DNA from: Acanthochlamys bracteata
Lineage: Eukaryota > Streptophyta > Magnoliopsida > Pandanales > Velloziaceae
Assembly (NCBI GenBank): GCA_019914995.1
Contig: CM034127.1
Location: forward strand, 12,994,269-13,058,268
Length of the DNA stretch: 64,000 nucleotides
Direction: 5' to 3'
The position numbers were made by a program, and so were the translations under genes. Positions 57,077-64,000 of the stretch are shown in pieces. Positions within the stretch are counted from its first letter, which is position 1. Every line of letters begins with the position of its first letter. The notes below the pieces were generated by a model. That model made no database searches. It was not told the origin of the DNA and saw only the letters and a list, made by a program, of their open reading frames with translations.

Positions 57077-60000
57077 CTACATTGTTGAAGCTTCCGAGTC
57101 CTGAACACCAGAATCAAGAACCATGGACGTGATGCTATCAGTTTTCTCAGAACTCTCTCCAAAGGGCTTCTTTTGAACAGGTTCAGCTGGTATTGGAGTT
57201 ACCACTGCTCTCTTTACACCTCTACCAACCACACCAAGATGCCTTATGCTGTTGTCGCTTGTGGCAGCAGTCGACACTGTTGGTGAATCAAAACCACTGT
57301 TTATTACACCAACACGTGAAGAACTAAAAGATGGAACTACATTGTTTGGTTTTGTTTCACTAGACATCGCCTTAGAATTCACCATCTTCATGACTTCAGA
57401 AAGCGAAGAACTTGGACTTGATGCAGCTTGTTGCAAGTCATCCAGCTACAAAACAAAAGTTTGAAAGGGTACTTCACTGAGAAAGAAAAGACACATCTAC
57501 AATATTGCACCACAGTGTAGTTTTAAAAGCTAGCTAGAAAGACAGTAAAAAAAGGAAGAACATCTGTTTAAACTCAGTAGTTCAGATCATTCAGACAACC
57601 TTATGCTTCAACTGCAATAGGGTGACACTTGAGTTTTAAAAACAAAGCATATAACTGCTCTAGGCATATACTGTCAGCATGAAATGTGATAGAACCAGCT
57701 ATTTAGAAGTTTCACAATGAATGCTTTCTCCATTTGATAAAGCAAACAAGTATATGAGAAAGAAATGAATTGAAACCATTTACCTTCTTTTCAAGCTCAC
57801 TTGATATGCCACTAAGCACCTCTATCTCTTCCTCAACATTAGAAGGTTCAGCATGACCTTCTTTGGAAGATTCGTCTCGATTCATTACTGAATTGGTCGC
57901 AGCATCCATATTTTCTCCTGGACAAGATGTCATCATTGGTGTACTTTCCTTGAGACGTTGCAGGCGAGAGTTGCACAATGAAATTGCCTTCTGGCAATAC
58001 GGTATTGCTTCATGAATCTTAGAGCTCACCTCCAAAACCAAACATATCCTGAAATTCCTATATTTCCAGTTAAGGCAACAAAGAGAACAAAATGAGAGTG
58101 CATATGGACTCAACTAATGGTATGTGGTTAAGTAGGAAGCTTGTTAAGGGGATCAATGAGGACCTTTTAGCCCTTCAACAAGGATACAACTCAATCACTC
58201 TGCGATTGTCTGGCTCAACTAACCGTTCCAAAATAGATATAGCCTTTGAAAAATCACTTAGAGATGTCTCGAAATCCTCTACAAATCATATGAGATTGTA
58301 TCAGCTGGGTGATTTTATGCTTAATACCAAAGATAAGCAGCTCACCTCTCTCCATAGATACCTCTCCCAAAGTGACCAAGATATTGACTTTCTCGATGGT
58401 GTCTTTGGGGTTCTTTTCAGTAATTACCCTGGCAACATCTAACATTTTCCATGCTAAGTCGAGATCAGACTCCTCTTCATCTGCTTCTGTCATATCATCA
58501 TTATCGCTAGAAGCATTATCATCTTCTTCATCGTTGTCACTAGCATCTTCCCTCAACAAGCAAAACAGACTTATAAGTGGAATCTTTCAATATATAACAA
58601 ATAAGATTTGTAGAACAATGATCTGAATTAGAGATTGCAATGAAACAACATTAAGAATATCCCTGGGTACACAGAGTTAAAGATTAAAAATTCAAAGCTA
58701 GCATGCCTTTTCACACAAGGACTGCAGATCCCCAACAAAATCTGTTCAATTTATCCAAACACACATTAAGACAAGACCTAAAGCAAACTCATAACACGAA
58801 AACCACCCTAGACTTACAAAAGGTTGTTAATTATTTTATTTTGCGTATATGGTACAAGAATTTCACATCAAAAGCAGCATGATTTGAACTTAACAGAGAA
58901 AATTAATGATTTTATTATGTCGATCACATTAGAATTACAGCCTATCCTCTACAAGACAAACATAGCATGCACATCAAAAAGTACCTTTGTTCTTCTGCTC
59001 AGCACCAGTATCAGCTTGTTCTTGTTTTGCGTCAATAAATGAAGCCTTTGTACTTGCACCATCTTCTGCACTTTCAACAGACTCTCCAGTATTTTTTGGA
59101 GCAGTTTTAGGAACATTTCCAATTGGATCAGTCTCTTCCTGAGCCTTGTATAAAAGTGCACATCCGTACTTATAGTATGACATAGCACACTCAGGAGCAA
59201 GTTCCCCATAATGCCCTACCCTGTCAAAAACAGAAAACTGGATAAGAAGGGATATCTACGAAATTAGCAGATGAAACTACAGTACCACTAGCAGTCAATA
59301 ATCAATCACTTGACCCTGCATAACGTCTAAAACAATTAGGCTAGTTCTTCATTCTGACACCTTGAAGTTTTCAAATGAGATACATATTTCAAGACAAACC
59401 TAACCTTTTTTACCTCTCAACTCACATCACAAACAGAAGGCCTCTAGCACAAGTGGAGCAGCAATATCAACACGGCCATAACGGCCATGAATTTCTGCAT
59501 AACAGATGCTGCACGCATAGATGAATTATGTAATACTTTCCCAATACATGCGCAATCAAATGTAGTTGGTTCTATATAAAACCACTAGCAAAGCCAATGT
59601 AATCTCTAGTGCCTGCTATGGTTTTATTGAGCAAGAGCATATACATATGATTGTATGTAGCACCTCATTAATACTATGATAAGTAATACAAACACTTCAT
59701 TCAAGCTTAACAACTTACTCATCTGTCCATCACAAGAAAAACTAGAAAAGCATAATTGAATACTTGCAGAAACTTGAAAGCTAAATGTGTCTCCAAAACT
59801 AGCAACAAACTAAATCAAATCAAATCCTTCAGCTTGCTCTAACACTTACTAAAACATTTAACATCAACAAAATCAAACAAAATAAAATCCGAAAGCAAAA
59901 AGTTGAAAACACAAAAGTGATACCTGATCTCAAGAGCGCGGCTGAGACAATCAACGGCTTCAACGAAGTCAGAGTCCTTGATGGCCTTGGAACCCTTCTC

Positions 60001-60144
60001 GAACAACTCGCTGGCTTCCGCTAGCTTATCATCCAAAGACGAAGATCCCGTAGCGCCGCCGTTGGCATCCACAGCAGCTACGGTTTCGACAGCTTCCTCC
60101 TTCACCGGAGACGGAGCTTGATCGCCGCCGTTAACGGACGCCAT
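57077..60144 (-). CDS. NASP: NASP-type histone H3 chaperone, at least 6 exons
   Basis: Minus strand. Visible exons: 60144-59924, 59220-58985, 58551-58346, 58278-58188, 58057-57784, 57445-57077. It starts MASVNGGDQAPSPVKEE. The SHNi-TPR repeats run: KLAEASELFEKGSKAIKDSD, FVEAVDCLSRALEIR, GHYGELAPECAMSYYKYGCA (exon 2), an acidic stretch (DASDNDEEDDNASSDNDD), DLAWKMLDVARVITEKNP, ETSLSDFSKAISILERLVEP, then EAIPYCQKAISLCNSRLQRL. The C-terminal tail includes GVKRAVVTPIPAEPVQKKPF. NASP/SIM3 chaperones supply H3-H4 for chromatin assembly in the nucleus. Anomaly: exon 2 ends in phase 1 but the exon at 58551 needs phase 2, so these visible sites do not join in frame. The six blocks sum to 1,397 bp, one short of a multiple of three. 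The cause could be a missed exon, an unusual site or a 1-bp deletion. Confidence 0.85.
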
Positions 60145-60412
60145 TTCACCGGAATCTAAAACCCTAATTCTCACTGAGCTGGCTCACGCTTGATTTTTGG
60201 GCAATGAGCCGTTTTCTCGGACACGAGCTTAAAAAGAGTTGCCTTATATCGTAAATTTTCAAAATCAGGCCTTAGTGATAGTTTATATAATTTGGAGCTA
60301 CTTCAGTCGTAGCTCAAGTTCAACTGTTCAACACTGACATGTAGTGTGTTATGAAGACATCAGAAACATGGACAATACTCCGACGACGTCCGCAGGAGAC
60401 GTGTAATATATA

Positions 60413-60678
60413 AGGGTGTTTGGCAGTGCTTATAAAATAGAACTTTTCTAAAATAAAAAATATTTTTGTTTTTTTTAAAAAACGAGCTATATTTTTTTTA
60501 CTTCTAAAAAAATAATAAAAATATGCAATAAAAAGATCTCACTCCGTAAAATTTTTCTATACTTTCTAAATTTTTAAATAAATTTTTATATATTTTAAAA
60601 ATATATATTAAAAAATATGAAATAGAAAAAAATTAATAAACTGATTTTTCAAACGTAGCTCCAAACAGCCTCTAATAC
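60413..60678. repeat. AT-rich TGTTTGG-type repeat, copy L (best preserved)
   Basis: Starts agggtgtttggcagtgct and ends cgtagctccaaacagcctc. The reverse complement of the right end is aggctgtttggagctacg, so both ends share AGG.TGTTTGG (one mismatch). Flanks are gtaatatata and taatacatg, so taata may be a short target duplication, but this is weak. The interior contains attctccgtaaaatttttctata-like words. This copy defines the family best. Confidence 0.65.
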
Positions 60679-60699
60679 ATGTCCGCGAAAGTTATATTT

Positions 60700-61000
60700 A
60701 GGCGTGTTTTAAATATTTATAACTAAATTTTATAAAATTAAAAAAAAAAATAAAAATTTTTTAAAATAAAATAAAATAAAATTTAGTATTTATATTTTAA
60801 TAATTTTTAAAATATATTAAAAATTAAAAAATATAATTATATTAAAAAATATATAAATAAAAAAATTAAAATTAAAATTTCGTATGTAAAAATAAAATTT
60901 TAAATTTTTGTATAACTAAAATATATGAACTGTTCGAAATTTAAAATCTGAAAAAAAAAAAATTATTGACGTTTGAAAGACGCCTCTAACGAACACAATA
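60700..61000. repeat. AT-rich repeat, copy M (degraded)
   Basis: A/T-only DNA with taggcgtgttttaaatattta at the left and acgtttgaaagacgcctc at the right (gcgt...acgc pairing). The interior is highly degenerate. Probably another, older copy. Confidence 0.4.
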
Positions 61001-61350
61001 ACGTTTCAATTATAGAAAAGGAAAAAAACGTTCAAATGCAATACACATTTGCAAGATTTCGCTTCTTCAAAGAAAAAAATTGCACTAGACTTCAACCAAA
61101 TCCTGCCACAGTTAAACTCATGAACATCTATATATACTCATGATCAGCTGCAAAGGCACTTTACACCACTTGCTTGTTTTACTGGCATCGGCATCAGACC
61201 AAAGAATGTTTGCTTGAAAGTTCATGACAGGATAATGACATTGAATCAGAGCTACTCTCACCTATGCTTTTCTACAACTACAGAGCTCTCAACAACAATA
61301 CATCAAGAAAGAAGAACGAGAACTTAAAAAACTCTGTCATCTATTAGCTA

Positions 61351-63204
61351 TCAATCATCTTCATCAGAGCTTTCATATGCCAAACCTAGAATGCTTGCAG
61401 TTCTCCCACCAGTCTCTCCATTCCCACTAGCATCTCCAAGAGGCCTTGGTAATGAAAGATTCTTCCTGGAAGATTGTGCAGCTGGAAGATCCTTCCCTGC
61501 TGGTTGGGCAGCTCCACAAGATGCACCTTGAGCATTTAAAGAGTTACTATTATCTCCACGTGGCTGCGGTGATGAAGAATGTCTATCCAAGCTTTCTCCG
61601 CTGTTGGCAGGAGACAGGCTTGAGCTATCACCCTGTGCGCCGTCCAACGGACTTGACACTCTTTGACGCTTTGGCTTGATCTGCACAATGTTCTTCAGTA
61701 GGTCTTGCTGTCTGCATGCAACAGAAGAGTATATCAGTCACCAACAGAGCAGTAACACAAATTCCCTGCAGAACATATAGACCCTTGGATCAGTACCTGA
61801 TACCACTCTTGGGCTTAGGTTCAACACGGAGAGGTAAAGGTAATGGAGCAGGTGAGGAGTCTGCCAAACTAGCAGCTTTGTATCGATCAGTTAAAGGAAA
61901 CCAGAATGACTTTACAAGAAGATCAACAGAGAGATGTACAAAAACAGGAATATATAGATAAAAGGATATCTTAAATGCAGCAAATGCTCGTTTCTCTGTG
62001 CGACGTAAAAGACGCTCAGCATCTTCTTCAGCTTCCATCTGCTCCTTGAGATAGAGCAAGTCATCGCTGTCCAAAGCTGCAGTACAGACCAAATATATGT
62101 GTATCTACTTATAATATATAGTTCGGATATCTACAAGGAGAAAAAGCAATTATACCGCCTCGCCCATGAAGATAACCTCCGCGTTCACCAGCAACCTCCT
62201 GCATCTGCTTGCATTAACCGCCCGATAGGAGATGCCAAGATCCCTGCCGGGGCATGTTATCAGAAATAGCTTATACTAGGAACATGAAAGGAAAGAGCAA
62301 TGTGGACTTTCAAATTCTTAGGTGTGCAATAAACTGAGCGGATCTTCGGACCAGAATAAAGAGCATCTACATCTTTTAGTTTTATTATTTTGGGCGAGAC
62401 ATACCATGACATTAACTGGGAAACCATAGGTTGTAGTAATGCAGTTCCAAAAGTTTTAGTAAACAAATAAAGACTACATAATTTATAAAATCATCCATAT
62501 GCTCAAATTGCTACAATAACACATTAACTAAAGATGAAAGGACCAAAGATGGGTGACCAAAGTTCAAACTTCCAAAACACACAAGCGCATCAAGCCTCCT
62601 AGCATCACAAACAAAGCAAAGAGACACCCAACAACATTTGTCTCCTATCAAAACAATTCAATATCTGGAAAAGAGTTTATGATGACGTCAGTTTCTGTGC
62701 AGTCGGTAATGAATTCAGTTTCTGTAATTTGCCCTACACATCTGAACTTCAAGCAGCTCAACAACTACAAACCTTAACGTCTACTCCAAATGACCTATCA
62801 GCTCCTCATCTCACCAAACCAGAAGCTGTTCTCAAGCACACTCCTAAATCCACTCTCAGACTGAATAAATTGTCAACCAAGTTAAACAGAATCAACCAGA
62901 CACTAGGGAAAAGAAATTGATCAGGGGCACTTGATTGCTCTAACCTTTGCGACCATACGCTGGAATGTAATATCCTCATCGTCGATCTTGTCCTTTCCCT
63001 TCCCCCACTTCTTATCTGCAATACCAAAAACAAAACAACTATCAATTAACAAATAATACATATAAATCCAAAATCCCTAACAATATTAGAGAGACTCATA
63101 GAAATCAGTAGTACAAGAACAACGACAAGATTGGTATTTAACTTTTGGTTAATACCTTTGGGATCGCTGAGATTTGTGTACTCGCGAACTTCTCTACCTG
63201 CCAT
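61351..63204 (-). CDS. Conserved-looking nuclear protein with U12 AT-AC intron, 239 aa
   Basis: Minus strand. Exons: 63204-63156, 63015-62945, 62204-62156, 62076-61970, 61879-61797, 61711-61351; 720 bp, in frame. It starts MAGREVREYTNLSDPK, then KKWGKGKDKIDDEDITFQRM, QEVAGERGGYLHGRG, ALDSDDLLYLKEQMEAEEDA and RLLRRTEKRAFAAFKKAASL. A Pro-rich stretch (DSSPAPLPLPLRVEPKPKSG) leads to QQDLLKNIVQIKPKRQR, a Ser-rich acidic tail and ESSDEDD. A charged helical middle and a KPKRQR stretch suggest a nuclear protein; an RNA-processing role is only a guess. The start is chosen at MAGREV because it precedes a well-spliced frame. The intron between exons 4 and 5 (61969-61880) begins ATATCCTTTT and ends AC, a U12 AT-AC type. 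The other introns are GT-AG. I cannot name the gene. Confidence 0.85.
61880..61969 (-). other. U12-type AT-AC intron (90 bp)
   Basis: On the minus strand the intron begins aag|ATATCCTTTTATC and ends GATCGATAC|aaagc. A branch-like TTTCCTTTAACT lies about a dozen bases before the 3' end, as in minor-spliceosome introns. No GT-AG alternative preserves the reading frame here. The flanking codons join as FK|KAAS. Confidence 0.85.
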
Positions 63205-63657
63205 TTCCCGATTAAAATCCAATCTGAAACAGCGGCTGCCGAAGAAGAAGAAGACCAAGAAGAGGCAAAGCTGGAAGATTTTTTCTTTTTGCTCGAACAT
63301 TCTAGTAGCTTTGGATTGGACCGATCCTCATATTGGGACTAATTAGTACAACTGATCTATGATAAAGCCCAATTACATTTATGGGCCTTCAACAGATAAA
63401 ATACTCATGATTGAATTCAGAATCTGTCAGAAAGCTTCACAATCAGATTTCAAGCAATCTGGCGACCATAAGCAGAAAATTAGAAATTTTAAGCTCCTTG
63501 TACAAACACGAAGTTCACTAAAATAAGGGTGCCTACGTAAAATCTCTGCTAGAAATGTGCTACAAAATCTCTCATCATCAGCACTGATGCTCTCAGGCTA
63601 TCAGCTCTGATCACGAACTTGCACAATTCTTCCATGCTCCACCGCCTCTGGGAGGTG
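63205..63657. other. Spacer between tandem minus-strand genes
   Basis: Leader of the U12-intron gene (63205-63330) and 3'UTR side of the gene at the right edge. The plus-strand frames at 63131-63346 are unsupported. Confidence 0.4.
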
Positions 63658-63793
63658 TCATAGGTCTTTGTCTTCTGAGGGACTGCTTGTAGAGTCTTCA
63701 GTTTCTGTATCAGAGCCATCGACCATTTTCTCAATCGAATCCATATCGCCACTTTCAGATAGTGTGTGAATCCGGAGGCTGTCGACATCCTCA
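63658..63793 (-). CDS. 3'-terminal exon of an unidentified gene (partial)
   Basis: Minus strand. After acceptor gcttatatgcag (ends 63794) the frame reads EDVDSLRIHTLSESGDMDSI, EKMVDGSDTETEDSTSSPSE and DKDL, then TGA at 63658-63660. It is a Ser/Glu/Asp-rich tail, as in many regulatory proteins. The rest lies beyond the window's right edge. The competing frame covering 63549-63794 (MRMSTASGF...) has no comparable composition. The parent protein is unknown. Confidence 0.55.
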
Positions 63794-64000
63794 CTGCATA
63801 TAAGCAAAAAAATTCAGGCTTAAAAGTATTCTCAAGGAAAAATAAATTGAGTCTAAACTAAAGAAAATCCTTGCTGCATATAAGAAAAGGAAGTCAGAGC
63901 TTAAAAGTATGCTCAAGGAAAGATAAATTCAGTCTTACATTAAAGAAATCCTTACTGCGTATAAGCAAAAGAATCAGAGCTTAAAAGTATCCTCAAGGAA
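63790..64000. repeat. 79-bp tandem repeat spanning an intron 3' end
   Basis: About 2.6 copies: catataagcaaaaaaattcagg...taaatcct, then ctgcatataagaaaaggaag... and actgcgtataagcaaaagaa.... Each unit has gcttaaaagtat.ctcaagga and aataaatt(g/c)agtct. On the minus strand each copy carries a pyrimidine-poor stretch and ttatat(a)gcag, so the array repeats the 3' splice site of the exon at 63793. The array runs off the window. Confidence 0.8.

Larger units (their letters stand above)
60145..61350. other. Divergent spacer, NASP promoter side
   Basis: 60145-60412 is the NASP leader/promoter. The two AT-rich repeats at 60413-61000 follow. 61000-61350 is the 3'UTR side of the gene at 61351. No separate gene. 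Confidence 0.4.

Noticed and set aside
59839-60174. Upstream ATG at 60174 for NASP
   Set aside because: The codons before MASVNGGD (MRIRVLDSGE) look like leader; the downstream ATG at 60144 gives the usual NASP start.
61790-62092. 100-codon frame running through the U12 intron
   Set aside because: It reads intron sequence (ISFYLYIPVFVHLSVDLLVK) as protein; splicing at ATATCC...AC removes this and keeps FKKAAS.
63549-63794. 81-codon minus frame (MRMSTASGF...)
   Set aside because: A frame-shifted reading of the Ser/Glu/Asp-rich terminal exon, with no supporting splice or motif evidence.
1-64000. CRISPR arrays, operons, bacterial promoters or ribosome-binding sites
   Set aside because: The window is plant nuclear DNA with spliced genes; no regularly spaced palindromic repeats of the CRISPR type are present.

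Overview
The window is nuclear DNA of a flowering plant, most likely a eudicot. The genes carry many short GT-AG introns, the intergenic DNA is very AT-rich and repeat-laden, and the recognisable proteins are plant families (DA1-type LIM peptidase, DAYSLEEPER, dirigent, PADRE/DUF4228, NPH3/BTB, SEC3, plant NASP). The species cannot be named from the sequence alone. Identifications come from reading translated motifs; no database search was run.

Layout. At 1.1-8.2 kb lies a structurally complete 7,126-bp hAT DNA transposon with a perfect 8-bp target duplication. Its transposase (minus strand) is dead: at least four in-frame stops and two frameshifts. It also holds tandem repeats and exon-like pieces of host genes, one an EGY-type site-2 protease exon. 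At 10.15-10.93 kb is a second, non-autonomous hAT element, again with an 8-bp target duplication. A DA1/DAR-type LIM peptidase gene follows (12.4-17.6 kb, 12 exons). Next come two PR-1-like (CAP) relics (17.8-18.6 kb, minus) and a full-length domesticated hAT gene of the DAYSLEEPER type (19.4-21.4 kb, minus, with a 2-kb 5'UTR intron to 23.4 kb).

From 24.4 to 26.6 kb six AT-rich TGTTTGG-type repeats sit nearly end to end. They are followed by a single-exon dirigent gene (27.4-27.9 kb, minus), a DUF4228/PADRE gene (30.5-31.0 kb, plus) and the complete exocyst SEC3 gene (32.2-43.3 kb, plus, 25 exons, 886 aa deduced). Beyond SEC3 are degraded coding-like blocks (44.2-45.3 kb), a long-chain acyl-CoA synthetase pseudogene (45.5-47.0 kb, plus), a UPF0114 membrane-protein gene (47.3-48.6 kb, minus) and an NPH3/BTB gene (51.4-53.7 kb, minus).

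After a 2.6-kb stretch with no gene recognised come an orphan exon-like ORF (56.3-56.6 kb, minus), a NASP histone-chaperone gene (57.1-60.1 kb, minus) whose exon 2/exon 3 frames do not join, a small conserved-looking gene with a U12-type AT-AC intron (61.4-63.2 kb, minus), and the 3' end of another gene running off the right edge.

The genes are independent eukaryotic units, not an operon. The unifying theme is hAT biology: a dead full-length element carrying host exons, a hAT MITE and a domesticated hAT protein within about 20 kb.
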